Part shown: positions 36,401 through 45,181 of the stretch, one piece after another
How the letters are laid out: the number at the start of each line of letters is the position of its first letter
Numbering within the stretch: the stretch's first letter is position 1
DNA from: Prevotellaceae bacterium UBA4332
GTDB taxonomy: Bacteria; Bacteroidota; Bacteroidia; Bacteroidales; Bacteroidaceae
Length of the DNA: 64,000 nucleotides
Assembly: GCA_002394365.1 (NCBI GenBank)
Contig: DGTQ01000007.1
Coordinates: forward strand, 1-64,000
Direction: 5' to 3'
Notes under the pieces: generated by a model
Told to the model about the DNA's origin: nothing
The model's input: the letters and a program-made list of their open reading frames with translations, nothing else
Database searches by the model: none
Position numbers and translations under genes: made by a program

Positions 36401-36580
36401 TTTCATAACCGTATTCTCATCGGCACCAGAATAGCTGGTGGTGACTTGCACCGTAGGTGGCGCAATGTCGGGGTACTGTTCTACTGGCAGGGTGCTCATT
36501 GAGATATAACCCACCAGCGCAATCACAATCGAGATGGCACACGCCATCACGTATTTATTGATAAATATATTATTCTTCAT
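33413..36580 (-). CDS. RND multidrug efflux permease (AcrB/HAE1 type)
   Basis: The 1055-residue inner-membrane proton-driven pump has the usual 12-segment, two-large-periplasmic-loop layout. The N-terminus ALVGYISMSTLPVEQYPDIAPPTVQV is diagnostic. The proton-relay aspartates are D404 and D405 (GTVVDDAIVVVEAV), and the matching lysine lies in GLLAKTAILITEFA. It exports hydrophobic toxicants, bile salts or antibiotics; the spectrum is unknown. No obvious local TetR repressor; a membrane AraC regulator gene lies 5 kb upstream. Confidence 0.96.
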   Translation of the reverse strand: MKNNIFINKYVMACAISIVIALVGYISMSTLPVEQYPDIAPPTVQVTTSYSGADENTVMKSVIQPLESAINGVTDMTYITSKASSNGDVEINVYFKQGTDADLAAVNVQNRVSGAQALLPADVNKVGVKVEKRQNNILKIFAVKSVDGKYDEDFVSNYVDINIKPRLMRITGVGNVLSLGNTYALRIWLKPDVMAQYGLTPKEVFSAIGGQSFVSAVGTLGEQSGNSYQYNLQYKGTLKSVEEFNDIVLRTSGGGMLHLGDVAEVEIGAMNYNFTSNIQDRPGALFMVFAAPGANATQVNASINKMFEEAKKTMPAGLEFVTMMTSDDFLFAAIHNVVETLVIAIILVVLVVFFFLQNFKATIIPSISIIVSLLGTFAIVSMAGFSLNILTLFALVLAIGTVVDDAIVVVEAVMAKMENGISDAREATRQAMNEVSVAVVSCTLVFMAVFIPVMFMPGTSGTFFTQFGVTIASSVGLSCISALTLCPALCAIMMRVTEGEKEGKGLTYYTKKAYTISYNAIYNKYSSAVQKFIKRPVMAWSLLVLASVLLVFFMKSLPSGLVPQEDQGVFLAEIQAPEGTTLKQTREMVKKVEEKVKQIPELESFSTTCGYGMLSGAGSNYATMVVRLKNWDDRPGMNHLIDLVIGRFYYACMDIKNLRVLPFQMPQIPGYGTSNDVSLIVEDPTDGNLSEFAKHTERFLNKLSERPEVASAMTTYSERFPKYQVDVNAAQCDRAGVTPEVVLNTLGSYCGGAYIGNFNQFGKVYRIMAAASPEYRLDPQSLNNIFVQVAGGKMAPIAEFVSLKEIVGPANIEHFNLLQSISCYITPGSGFTEGDVHKVIAEVFKEEMPPTATYEYSGMSRELEEAAGSNATVLIYVICAILIYLILGSLYNSWFTPWAVLFSVPFGLMGAFIFAYFGNLLSLPGMDNNIYLQTGVIMLIGLLAKTAILITEFATERRAQGMSIPEAAFEACKERLRPILMTVATMIIGMVPLVIAGGAGANGNRALALGVIGGMSVGTVALLFVVPAFFIVFQNLHEKFQGAPEMKSVEVKPEE

Positions 36581-36605
36581 AAAGAGGAAGCAAATTATTC
36601 TCTAT

Positions 36606-37724
36606 TTATTTTTTCACTTCCGTAGGGGGGAACAACACCTTCTGTCCCTCCGTTACGTTATTGGCACCTGTGGTCACTATCTGGTCGCCCACCTTCAAGC
36701 CGCTGGTAATGATGAAGTCCTTGCCATTACCTGTGTCGGTGGTTGTAACGTCAACTGCGGTTGCTGTGCTGTCTGCCTTTACCTTATATACTATAGCCTT
36801 ATCCTGCAGACGAACTACTGCGCCCTGAGGAACAACTATCACACCCTTTTCGGCAAAAGACATCACTACCGTGCCCTGAATGCCTGAATAAAGATGGCCG
36901 TCGGGGTTAGGGAAGGATATCTTGCCGGTGAGCGAACCTGTAGCGGCATCCACAACACCAGTAAGGCTAACAACACGTCCCTTGTGAGGGTACTTTGTAC
37001 CATTCTTCATCACGAATGTTGCTGGGGGCAGCATGGCGATGCGATCATCTATCTCGTTAGCCTTTACGCCCTGCTGCACCATCTCCTCAATTACTGCTTC
37101 TGTGACTGAAACCTCAGCATACATAGTAGTATTGCCACTAAGGGTGGTGAGTTCGGTCATTGGAGACACCTGGTCGCCAGGACGTACTGGTATTTCACCT
37201 ATCACACCTGAAACGGCAGCCGTGATTGTGCAGAAACCAAGGTTGACCTTGGCACGGTTTACTGAAGCACGTGCCTGAGCCACAGCGGCCCTTGCCTGCT
37301 TGTAGGAATTCTCTGAATTGTTGAGCATATAGCTGCTCACAATCTTCTGCTCGAAAAGGTTCTTGTTTGACTCATACTCCAACTTTGCTGAGTTCTCCTG
37401 AGCCAAGGCTGCCTGCAGATTAGCCTGTGCTGCCTCCAGCTCCAATCGAGCATTGCGAGAGTCGATGATAAAAAGTGTCTGTCCCTTCTTTACCTGCTGA
37501 CCTTCAGTGACGCAGATTTTCATGAGCTGTCCGCTTACCTGAGGAGTAACCGTAACGTCATTCTGACCTTTCATTCTGGCACTGAACTTATAGGGTACCT
37601 CAATGTCTGTCTTTTTTATTTTCATCGTCTCAAACGACGAGTTAGTCTCCTGAGGGAGATCAAATCCGCACGATGTCAGCCCTGCGCTGAACATCAGCAT
37701 CAATGTCCATTTGGAAATTTTCAT
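36606..37724 (-). CDS. RND efflux periplasmic adaptor (AcrA type)
   Basis: 372 residues, with a lipoprotein signal ending LTSC (Cys at about 19). Domain order: membrane-proximal start, lipoyl half-motif GQLMKICVTEGQQVKKGQTLFIID, alpha-hairpin (about 95-165), second lipoyl half VNLGFCTITAAVSGVIGEIPVRPGDQV, and beta-barrel. It links the permease to the outer-membrane factor. The gene lies 35 bases after the PAP2-barrel gene and 25 before the permease. Confidence 0.94.
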   Translation of the reverse strand: MKISKWTLMLMFSAGLTSCGFDLPQETNSSFETMKIKKTDIEVPYKFSARMKGQNDVTVTPQVSGQLMKICVTEGQQVKKGQTLFIIDSRNARLELEAAQANLQAALAQENSAKLEYESNKNLFEQKIVSSYMLNNSENSYKQARAAVAQARASVNRAKVNLGFCTITAAVSGVIGEIPVRPGDQVSPMTELTTLSGNTTMYAEVSVTEAVIEEMVQQGVKANEIDDRIAMLPPATFVMKNGTKYPHKGRVVSLTGVVDAATGSLTGKISFPNPDGHLYSGIQGTVVMSFAEKGVIVVPQGAVVRLQDKAIVYKVKADSTATAVDVTTTDTGNGKDFIITSGLKVGDQIVTTGANNVTEGQKVLFPPTEVKK

Positions 37725-37759
37725 TCTGTTGTTATTGTTGTTATTTATTCGTTTTTAAC

Positions 37760-39610
37760 TTAGATGTTTACCAGGAAGGAGAGACCCAGTGTGACATAGT
37801 TCATGTGCTTACGGATATTATACTGTCTGGTCTCAAGTCCCTTGCCGTCGATAGAGCTTGATGTCATTGCTGCATCCATCAGGAGGTTGGCACCAGAGGT
37901 CGTACCTTTCTGTATAAAGTGGAAAGGAGAATAGGTGGCAGTGAAGTCCTTGCGTGTATAGTCGTAGTCAACATAGACACGCCAAGAGAAATTGGACTTA
38001 TAACGATAGGTAAGGGAGAGACCTGTGCCAAATGAAGTCGATGACTTAGCACCTATAGTGAGGTATTCCCAATCGTCTGTCCACTTCTCGCCTGTGTTGT
38101 TAGGATACTTTAATTCGCTGAACGTCACACCTGGATCGCCATCGGAATCCTTACCTCCAGGAGTGTTGTCCATATTCAGCTTATAACTTATGTCCTTCCT
38201 ATTGCCCTCAGCATGTCCATCTATATCGAGTTCCTGAGTGATGGAACGACCGATAAGCGCCTTAGTTCCCAAAGAGAAATGCTTGCTGAGTGGCAGGTTG
38301 AAATACATACCTACACTTGCTGTAAACTCTGTGATGTGGTCACTCTTAATGACACCGTAGCTGTCGGTAACAGGAGCATTCTCATTCCATGCGCTCTCTG
38401 AATCAGAAACGTAACCCAACTTCTGGAAATAAGTACGCCTGTTCTGCATTATCTCTGCATCGCTGGTTGGAGTAACATAATCGCCAGGGAAGGCAGCTTC
38501 ATAATAAGGTTGCAGAGGTTGCCATGCGTCTAAATCCTCAACTGCCACATACTGGGTAAAGTCACCAAAATTCTTGGCTGACTGTGCCCTTACTCTGAGG
38601 CGACCACCCACACCTATATACTTGTTGAAGAAGTAGGCACCCTCGGCATCAACAACAGTTGCTGCACGGAATTGGATAGTTTTCTTCTCACCATTGCTCT
38701 CAAACTCAAGGTCCTTACCGCCTAAGCCTACACCCATTGAGATGCCGAAGAAAGAAGGCTTCTCACTTTTTATCTCAAGGTCGTTGCGAAGCAATCCTCT
38801 GCCCTTGAACATAAGGTCGCAGAGAGCATAGCCCAGCTCGGTGGACATAATACCTATACCTGCACCTGACATCACATCACTAATCCAGTGACGGTTGTTG
38901 AGCACACGCATAACACCTGTTGCTGTAGCTACACCATAACCTGCTACTGACCACCAAGGGGAGCGTGTGAGGCCGTACTCCTTGTGGAGCAATGTGGCAC
39001 CAACAAAGGCTGTAGCAGTATGACCAGAAGGCCATGAATTGGCTGTACTTCCGTCAGGACGCATCTCCTTGGCGCTGTACTTGATACCATTTACGAGAAC
39101 AGCCATAATTGCATACGACATACCTGCACTTGCCAACAGACGAGGCCAGTCACTACGTCCTTCATAGCCACCTAACTTCAGACCTACAACCATTGCGGGA
39201 CCAAAGAACTGTGTATAATCGTCAATGCCTGTCTTGAAGTCGGTCAGTAGCTGCGTATTTTTCTTACCACCATCAGCGGCTTTCTGATTGACACGGAACA
39301 TGGCCTTGTCACCCTTGAGAGCCATACCAGCTACGAACAAAGGAATACCCACGAAGGTCATGTCGTCCATGAACTTGTAAGGCTTCACGCCTGGCTTTGT
39401 CTTCTGCTTGAAGAAGTCAAAGTCCATCTTGGTATTGGTGTTTACATTTACCTTGTTGAGCTCAAAAATATTCTGCTCGGACATTTTCTCTACCTCAGCC
39501 TGCATGGAAGGCACGTCAAGATTAGGGGCTTCCATATCCTGAAAACTGTCAGCATTTGCCTGAATTGACAGGACAACAGCTATCAACGTTAAAAAGAATC
39601 TGATTTTCAT
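37760..39610 (-). CDS. PAP2 phosphatase fused to an outer-membrane beta-barrel
   Basis: 616 residues with a signal peptide (about 1-20). Residues about 80-265 form a PAP2/type-2 phosphatidic acid phosphatase domain with all three motifs: K177-x6-R184P185, P194-SGH197 and R235-x5-H241-x3-D245. Residues about 280-616 are strand-rich with aromatic ends and finish in YVTLGLSFLVNI, typical of an outer-membrane barrel. It may dephosphorylate lipid A or a polyprenyl lipid at the outer membrane; this is inference. Its position just before the efflux operon hints at joint envelope control. Confidence 0.82.
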   Translation of the reverse strand: MKIRFFLTLIAVVLSIQANADSFQDMEAPNLDVPSMQAEVEKMSEQNIFELNKVNVNTNTKMDFDFFKQKTKPGVKPYKFMDDMTFVGIPLFVAGMALKGDKAMFRVNQKAADGGKKNTQLLTDFKTGIDDYTQFFGPAMVVGLKLGGYEGRSDWPRLLASAGMSYAIMAVLVNGIKYSAKEMRPDGSTANSWPSGHTATAFVGATLLHKEYGLTRSPWWSVAGYGVATATGVMRVLNNRHWISDVMSGAGIGIMSTELGYALCDLMFKGRGLLRNDLEIKSEKPSFFGISMGVGLGGKDLEFESNGEKKTIQFRAATVVDAEGAYFFNKYIGVGGRLRVRAQSAKNFGDFTQYVAVEDLDAWQPLQPYYEAAFPGDYVTPTSDAEIMQNRRTYFQKLGYVSDSESAWNENAPVTDSYGVIKSDHITEFTASVGMYFNLPLSKHFSLGTKALIGRSITQELDIDGHAEGNRKDISYKLNMDNTPGGKDSDGDPGVTFSELKYPNNTGEKWTDDWEYLTIGAKSSTSFGTGLSLTYRYKSNFSWRVYVDYDYTRKDFTATYSPFHFIQKGTTSGANLLMDAAMTSSSIDGKGLETRQYNIRKHMNYVTLGLSFLVNI

Positions 39611-39660
39611 ACTATATTATATTTTAAGTTTATTATATCCGAATTATGATAGTACATTCA

Positions 39661-41391
39661 CTATTCTGCTTCTTTCATCCTTTCACGTGCACTCAGATTA
39701 TCAGAGAAATTACGTGTCATCTTATTGCCATGCTTCTCCAGAATAGAAGAATTGAAAATAACAGCAAGGATAGCAACGAGTGCGAATGCACCAAGCCAGC
39801 TGCTCCAAGGCATAGCATAATCTACAATGTAACTGACAAAAATAGCCGTGATGATAATGCGCAACACGCCGTATGCTGTCAGTCTAATACGCCAATGAGG
39901 TCCGCTATTCCACAATCTGTTGACCTCTGGAGTGTCTCCACCTGCTTTCATAAGCATCCACAGGAAAGGAGCACATATTATGAGAGTAATAAGAGCTGTA
40001 ACGGGATGAACCCACTGTGCGGGCAACATATTAGCAATCAGTGGTTCGCCATAATAGAGCATGATTGCCATAATGGCTACGCACAGTACGCTATTGATGA
40101 GCATATTAAAGACAAAGCGTTTGAAATTGCTGTTCCATATCTTTTGCAACTCGTCAGGAACTTTTTCTTCCTCCTCGTCTGTATTGCGCTCCAGTTTGGC
40201 TATCAACTTGGCAGGCAGGATGCGAGACAAGGCGTTATAGGCTGGTTCTGCAAGACGTATCATATATGGTGTGGTGAACGTAGTAAAGACTGAAACTGCC
40301 ACAACAATAGGATAAAGGAAGTCGCTGGTGACGCCAAGCGAAGTGCCGAGCGTAGCAAGGATAAAAGCGAACTCGCCAATCTGTGTCAGGGAGAATGAAC
40401 ACTGCATAGAGGTCTTCAACGACTGACCAGAAAGCAGGAATCCGCAAGTACTCAGGATGGTCTGTCCCAGCATGACAGCTGCGATGATGCTGACAATAGG
40501 AACAATATATTCAATAATGAGGTTCATATCTACCATCATGCCAACGGACACAAAGAATATGGCTCCAAAAAGATTCTTAACAGGAGCTACCAGATGCTCT
40601 ATCTGCTCTGCCTCAACGGTCTCTGCCAAGATGCTACCCATTACGAAAGCACCAAAAGCTGCTGAGAAACCTGCTTCCGAAGCTGCTACCACCATGCCGA
40701 AACAGAGAGCAAGAGCAATGATGAGCAGAGTTTCATCGTTCATCAAGGACTTCAGTTTGCGCAGTATTAGAGGGATAAAATAGAGGCCAACAGTAAACCA
40801 TAACACGAGATAGAGACCAAGCTGCAAGATGGAATTTATCATCTGAGAGCCCTCAAACTCCTTGCTGACAGCGAGAGTAGAGAGCATTACCATCAGTACG
40901 ATGGCAAGTATATCCTCAATAATAAGCACACTCAGCACGAGACCAGCAAAGCGCTGTTGGCGCAAGCCCATGTCGTCGAAGGCCTTGAAGATGATTGTTG
41001 TTGATGACATGGCAAGCATACCTCCCAAGTATATACAGTCCATCTGGCTCCAGCCAAACAGTTCGCCAGTGCAAGCACCAACGTACATCATGCACAAGAT
41101 GATTGACAACGCTGCAATAATCGGTGCAGCACCCATCTTCAAAATTTTCTTAAAAGAAAACTCCAGACCAAGAGCGAAGAGGAGGAAGATTACACCTATT
41201 TCACTCCATACGTGAATGCCATGCATATCAGTAACGCTTGGCATATATGGCATATTCGGTGAAGCGAGGAAACCCGCCACGATATAGCCAAGAACTATGG
41301 GTTGTTTCAGGCTCTTGAAAAGGAGCGTCATGATACCTGCGCAAATGAGAATCAGCGCGAGATCAGCAATTAATGGTTCAAGTTGCGACAT
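39661..41391 (-). CDS. CPA2 cation:proton antiporter
   Basis: About 576 residues. The frame extends to 41463, but the conserved start MSQLEPLIADLALILICAGIMTLLFKSLKQP begins at 41391, which lies after the promoter box, so that start is preferred. Twelve-segment exchanger core with LLFALGLEFSFKKILKMG and LAMSSTTIIFKAFDDMGL. It is clearly a paralogue of the 753-residue antiporter at 21412-23673 but lacks the RCK-C tail. Exchanges monovalent cations for protons; ion unknown. Confidence 0.88.
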   Translation of the reverse strand: MSQLEPLIADLALILICAGIMTLLFKSLKQPIVLGYIVAGFLASPNMPYMPSVTDMHGIHVWSEIGVIFLLFALGLEFSFKKILKMGAAPIIAALSIILCMMYVGACTGELFGWSQMDCIYLGGMLAMSSTTIIFKAFDDMGLRQQRFAGLVLSVLIIEDILAIVLMVMLSTLAVSKEFEGSQMINSILQLGLYLVLWFTVGLYFIPLILRKLKSLMNDETLLIIALALCFGMVVAASEAGFSAAFGAFVMGSILAETVEAEQIEHLVAPVKNLFGAIFFVSVGMMVDMNLIIEYIVPIVSIIAAVMLGQTILSTCGFLLSGQSLKTSMQCSFSLTQIGEFAFILATLGTSLGVTSDFLYPIVVAVSVFTTFTTPYMIRLAEPAYNALSRILPAKLIAKLERNTDEEEEKVPDELQKIWNSNFKRFVFNMLINSVLCVAIMAIMLYYGEPLIANMLPAQWVHPVTALITLIICAPFLWMLMKAGGDTPEVNRLWNSGPHWRIRLTAYGVLRIIITAIFVSYIVDYAMPWSSWLGAFALVAILAVIFNSSILEKHGNKMTRNFSDNLSARERMKEAE

Positions 41392-41433
41392 ACTATTTTC
41401 GTTTTTGCGGTTTTTAGTATCATTTAAGGAGTA

Positions 41434-41441
41434 CAAAGTTA
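41434..41441 (-). promoter_or_regulatory. -7 element upstream of the antiporter/efflux cluster
   Basis: TAACTTTG on the minus strand, about 43 bases before the chosen antiporter start; no clear -33 box. Confidence 0.5.
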
Positions 41442-41538
41442 AGCAAAAAAATGCAAATCTCATTATATAAAGTGTACTTTAACAATGATTTTGCAAATTT
41501 TGAAACGATTTTGCTGATTTTGAAAGTCTATTTGGTGC

Positions 41539-42663
41539 TCATTTTGCAGAATCATTCATCCAGGTTGTTACATTCTGCCCCATAAGTTGCTTAAAAGCGA
41601 GGCTGAACGTGCTATAGCTTCGATAGCCGCTGTCATTAGCCAGTTGTTTGGTGGTAAAAGACCTATTGTTGGCTATGTATTCGTGATATAGCTTGACGAA
41701 ATGATTGATGCGCAAACCATTGACATAGGCATTGTAAGTGGTTCCTTGACTCGAGAAATACTGACTGAGATAATAGCGATTGATACCAACAACCTTCGCC
41801 AGTTGCTGTAGAGTAAGGTCATGTTGCAGGTATAGTTGCGCATCTATACAATGCTCTTGCAGTAATGGTGTAATACTATCATGAACGTAGGACGAAAGAC
41901 CAACACCTTTCGCTACTTCGTCAGGAGTTGCAGTTTCCTCTTCTGCAAACATAGTCAATGACTGCTGACTGCTCAAGTCACTCAGTGTCTCTACTCTCCA
42001 CAGAAGATAGCACATCAAAATAACCTCGTTTATCTGAATGATGTACCTATATACTACTCCTCCAACATTACTCGTATAAAAGCTAAAAAATAGCAGAATG
42101 GCAACAAGCACGACAAAGCCCTGCCTTACCTCCTTATGCTCCAGGTCAGCGTAATTGTCGCGCAACCAATGACTGTACTGATTTATCGAGTAAATCATAT
42201 ATATGGTAAAACCTATGCCAAACAACAACAGATAGATGTATAATACAGGCATAAGGCTATCACTACCTCTCACAACGCTCACCGCCATTATTGCTACAAG
42301 TGGCAATATCACTACCGCAACTGGCCATAAAGGTCGTTTACGATCTTGCAACATAGATAACAACACAATGATTGCCAGAGGCAAAACCGTCATGCTATCA
42401 AGTAAACCACCCATGAGATAACCCTTCATTACATCATCAACCGTTGTGCAATAAAGGATAGGCAAATACCACACATGGCTAACAGCAATAGCGATAAATA
42501 GAGCTGCTGTCCACCGTCGTAAACGTACGGAAGTCACTACGTCGGGGGCAAAAGCGTTGCCCCGACGAAATAGCAGATAGCAACTTGCAATGATATACAT
42601 CACTGTCACTCCTGCGTAAAACATACAAAACAGGATATCTTCCCGAATATGTTGTTCGTACAT
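41539..42663 (-). CDS. Membrane-bound AraC-family regulator
   Basis: The 374-residue product has about seven hydrophobic segments in residues 10-225 (for example FCMFYAGVTVMYIIASCYLLF and VLYIYLLLFGIGFTIYMIYSI). The C-terminal AraC helix-turn-helix domain is about 270-370: LTLQQLAKVVGINRYYLSQYFSS and TTKQLANDSGYRSYSTFSLAFKQLMGQNVTTW. It may sense a membrane signal and act directly on DNA. It follows queF by 45 bases. Possible targets include the neighbouring antiporter/efflux genes, but no binding site was identified. Confidence 0.85.
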   Translation of the reverse strand: MYEQHIREDILFCMFYAGVTVMYIIASCYLLFRRGNAFAPDVVTSVRLRRWTAALFIAIAVSHVWYLPILYCTTVDDVMKGYLMGGLLDSMTVLPLAIIVLLSMLQDRKRPLWPVAVVILPLVAIMAVSVVRGSDSLMPVLYIYLLLFGIGFTIYMIYSINQYSHWLRDNYADLEHKEVRQGFVVLVAILLFFSFYTSNVGGVVYRYIIQINEVILMCYLLWRVETLSDLSSQQSLTMFAEEETATPDEVAKGVGLSSYVHDSITPLLQEHCIDAQLYLQHDLTLQQLAKVVGINRYYLSQYFSSQGTTYNAYVNGLRINHFVKLYHEYIANNRSFTTKQLANDSGYRSYSTFSLAFKQLMGQNVTTWMNDSAK

Positions 42664-42708
42664 GACTACCTAAATTCCGTAGCTCCTTTGTTGAAGTCAC
42701 CCATTCAC

Positions 42709-43170
42709 TTACATCGTTTGTTTATTCTCCAAACGATGGAGTGCCATTTTCTCATACTTCGTGCCAGGTCTGCCATAGTTGGCATAAGGAAATATGCTTA
42801 TGCCTCCACGTGGCAAGAAAAAGCCTGTCACCTCTATATATTTAGGGTCCATGAGTTTTATGAGGTCCTTCATAATTACGTTCACGCAATCCTCATGGAA
42901 ATCACCATGATTACGGAAAGAGAAGAGATAGAGTTTCAAACTCTTGCTTTCCACCATCCGTTTATCAGGTATATACATTATCTTTATCTCGGCAAAGTCT
43001 GGCTGACCTGTGATTGGGCATAAGGAGGTAAACTCCGGACAGTTGAACTGCACCCAATAGTCATTATCAGGATGCTGGTTCTGGAATGTCTCAAGCACCT
43101 CTGGCGAATAGTTGCTATTGTATTCAGTTTCCTTGCCGAGCAGTTGCAAGCCCTCTGATTTCCTATCCAT
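42709..43170 (-). CDS. queF: NADPH-dependent 7-cyano-7-deazaguanine reductase
   Basis: The 153-residue enzyme reduces preQ0 to preQ1 in queuosine synthesis. The catalytic Cys51 and Asp58 lie in TSLCPITGQPDFAEI; the NADPH/substrate motif ESKSLKLYLFSFRNHGDFHED follows. It is the short unimodular form. Sits 2 bases after the DUF5606 gene. No preQ1 riboswitch is needed or seen in this internal operon position. Confidence 0.95.
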   Translation of the reverse strand: MDRKSEGLQLLGKETEYNSNYSPEVLETFQNQHPDNDYWVQFNCPEFTSLCPITGQPDFAEIKIMYIPDKRMVESKSLKLYLFSFRNHGDFHEDCVNVIMKDLIKLMDPKYIEVTGFFLPRGGISIFPYANYGRPGTKYEKMALHRLENKQTM

Positions 43171-43172
43171 AA

Positions 43173-43613
43173 CTACTCTTGGCCTTCTCTGTCATCCACA
43201 TTGTCGCCATTTGTTGGCTTGAGGTCTTCTTCAAAGTTGACTCCCGCTTCAATGAGAATATTATACCATTGGATGAGTTTCTTAATATCTGAAGAGTGTA
43301 CACGGTCACGATCAAAGTCAGGCACGAACTTAGCAAAATAGTCGGAAAGCTCTTTGCCACTCGCCTTCTTATAGTTAAGGCTTGAAACCTTACCACCTTC
43401 CATGTCTCGCATGGCTTTAAGTATCTCGCCAAGAGGTTTGTCCTCTTCCTCTGTGTACATAGCTATATCACCCAGCGAAGTAACACGGTCGCTTGCAAAT
43501 GCTGGCATACGCTTATGGTCTGTAAGGCTTTCTACTATAAGAGAACCTTTACCACGTGAAACGAGTTCATAAAGTCCTGGTTTGCCTGAGATGGCTAAAA
43601 TTGTCTTGCTCAT
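43173..43613 (-). CDS. DUF5606 domain-containing protein
   Basis: The 146-residue cytoplasmic protein begins MSKTILAISGKPGLYELVSRGKGSLIVESL, the recognisable start of a Bacteroidetes-only family (DUF5606). The C-terminus is acidic (DNVDDREGQE). Its function is unknown. It overlaps coaE by 4 bases (ATGA) and adjoins queF, so it is translated with a cofactor and a tRNA-modification enzyme. Confidence 0.85.
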   Translation of the reverse strand: MSKTILAISGKPGLYELVSRGKGSLIVESLTDHKRMPAFASDRVTSLGDIAMYTEEEDKPLGEILKAMRDMEGGKVSSLNYKKASGKELSDYFAKFVPDFDRDRVHSSDIKKLIQWYNILIEAGVNFEEDLKPTNGDNVDDREGQE

Positions 43614-44167
43614 TTTAATTTATTTATTATTGTATTTATTTGTTCGTGTAAGTCTTTCTTACCATCGTTTATTATAACATAATCGGCTCGCTGAGCCACT
43701 AAGTCTTGAGACTCTTGTCCGTCAACCCATTGTGAGGCTTTATCGTATGTGATGCCATCACGTTTCATGATTCTTTCGATACGTACCTCGCGTGGAGCTA
43801 TGACTGCTACTACCTTATCTACATACTGGTCTAAATCGGCCTCATAGATTATTGCACATTCCATCCATTTCATGCCTGAAGCATAAAAATCATCTATTAC
43901 TGCAGGGTGCACAATAGAGTTTATAGCTTTTTTATTGTCATCGGAGGCAAGGAGGAATTTTGTTACCACTGAGGTGTTATATCGTCCGTCCTTATACGTT
44001 TCTTCTCCTATCAGGCTGACGAGCCTGTCGTGTATAACCTTTGAGCTGTTTATAAGGCGTCGAGCCCCTTTATCACAATCGTATATCTCGATGCCATGCT
44101 CCCTCATGATATTGCACACGAAAGACTTGCCTGCTCCTATTCCACCCGTTATGCAGTAATGCTTCAC
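43610..44167 (-). CDS. coaE: Dephospho-CoA kinase
   Basis: The 185-residue enzyme performs the last step of CoA synthesis. The P-loop GGIGAGKS is at 8-15, followed by VCNIMREHGIEIYDCDKGARRLI; the lid region has REVRIERIMKRDGITYDKASQWVDGQ. It overlaps the DUF5606 gene. Confidence 0.95.
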   Translation of the reverse strand: MKHYCITGGIGAGKSFVCNIMREHGIEIYDCDKGARRLINSSKVIHDRLVSLIGEETYKDGRYNTSVVTKFLLASDDNKKAINSIVHPAVIDDFYASGMKWMECAIIYEADLDQYVDKVVAVIAPREVRIERIMKRDGITYDKASQWVDGQESQDLVAQRADYVIINDGKKDLHEQINTIINKLK

Positions 44168-44182
44168 TACCTTATTAATATA

Positions 44183-45166
44183 TTAGAACGTTTCGAGGAT
44201 ATAGTCAACCATGCTTGTCATAAGATGGGCTCTGACTATGCCTCGTGGTCGCATCAGGATTTTTACCTTTATTTTTTCGTTGATATTGTTTGGCAGGTCA
44301 TTGTAGTCTGCTACTACGTTGAATAGTTCGGGCTTTATCTGCGCCATACGCGCAAGGGCTACCGTCACCTTAACATCTACCCTTGCAGGAAAAGTCTTGA
44401 GCATCTTGCCTTCAGGCACATTGATAGTCTTTATTGGCACGCTTACCGTAACCTCAGTCATCTGCTCGGCTATCAGGCTCATCGTCACAGATGAAGGTTC
44501 GACTCTTGCACCTGTTATGGACTGTAATGCCACGTTGTGGGTTGACGATTCTTTTATCCCCACCAGGTTCTGGGGCACTGTATATACTGCCCTGATTGTG
44601 TCAAGGGCATCGTTTGATGCATAGACGCTGGCACTATCGGGGGTGAGCACAGTGCGTGTAACGTAATAATTAGTAGCAGGCAACAACTGTCCCTCTATCA
44701 CGATAGGCACTCTCTTCATCGACCCATAGTTGTAGTAGAAATCCCACTTGTCTGATTTTACGGACGTTATGGAGGTTGTACCCAGAAGTCGAGACTTCAG
44801 TATTTTCTGTATGTCACCCTGTGTTATATTACCTTTACCCTTGGGCTTTGCATATTGCGCAAACCTCAGGTGTATAGTACGCAGTTCGTCTCCGAAGGAA
44901 TATTCCAAAAGGCTGAAGCCCTTATCGCGCAGAGTCACCCTTATAGTATCAGGCAGCCCTTCTGTAATAACGATGTTCTTCGGAATATCTGTTATCTCTA
45001 TACGGATGGGATATTCCTTTTCATACGTGTCGTTGAGAGTGGAAAGGAACCAAAATGTGGCACTTACAGCAAGAAAAAATAAAAATATAAGAAACTCCTT
45101 GCTTGAAAACTCAAGCAGGGAATTTCTCATGTCCTTATACTTCTTTTTTATTTTTAGTGTATCCAC
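44183..45166 (-). CDS. YbbR/CdaR-like membrane-anchored protein
   Basis: 327 residues: a short cytosolic start, one membrane segment (about 24-43, EFLIFLFFLAVSATFWFLSTL) and an external region of YbbR-like beta domains (IPKNIVITEGLPDTIRVTLRDKG; MTEVTVSVPIKTINVPEGK). In Firmicutes CdaR modulates the c-di-AMP cyclase CdaA; no cyclase gene is present here, so the role is open. Confidence 0.8.
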   Translation of the reverse strand: MDTLKIKKKYKDMRNSLLEFSSKEFLIFLFFLAVSATFWFLSTLNDTYEKEYPIRIEITDIPKNIVITEGLPDTIRVTLRDKGFSLLEYSFGDELRTIHLRFAQYAKPKGKGNITQGDIQKILKSRLLGTTSITSVKSDKWDFYYNYGSMKRVPIVIEGQLLPATNYYVTRTVLTPDSASVYASNDALDTIRAVYTVPQNLVGIKESSTHNVALQSITGARVEPSSVTMSLIAEQMTEVTVSVPIKTINVPEGKMLKTFPARVDVKVTVALARMAQIKPELFNVVADYNDLPNNINEKIKVKILMRPRGIVRAHLMTSMVDYILETF

Positions 45167-45181
45167 ATCCTTAGTCTCCCA

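Noticed and set aside
36606..36887. Several long antisense frames opposite the efflux, antiporter and lipoprotein genes
   Set aside because: They mirror the codon pattern of well-supported genes and have no independent promoter or homology.
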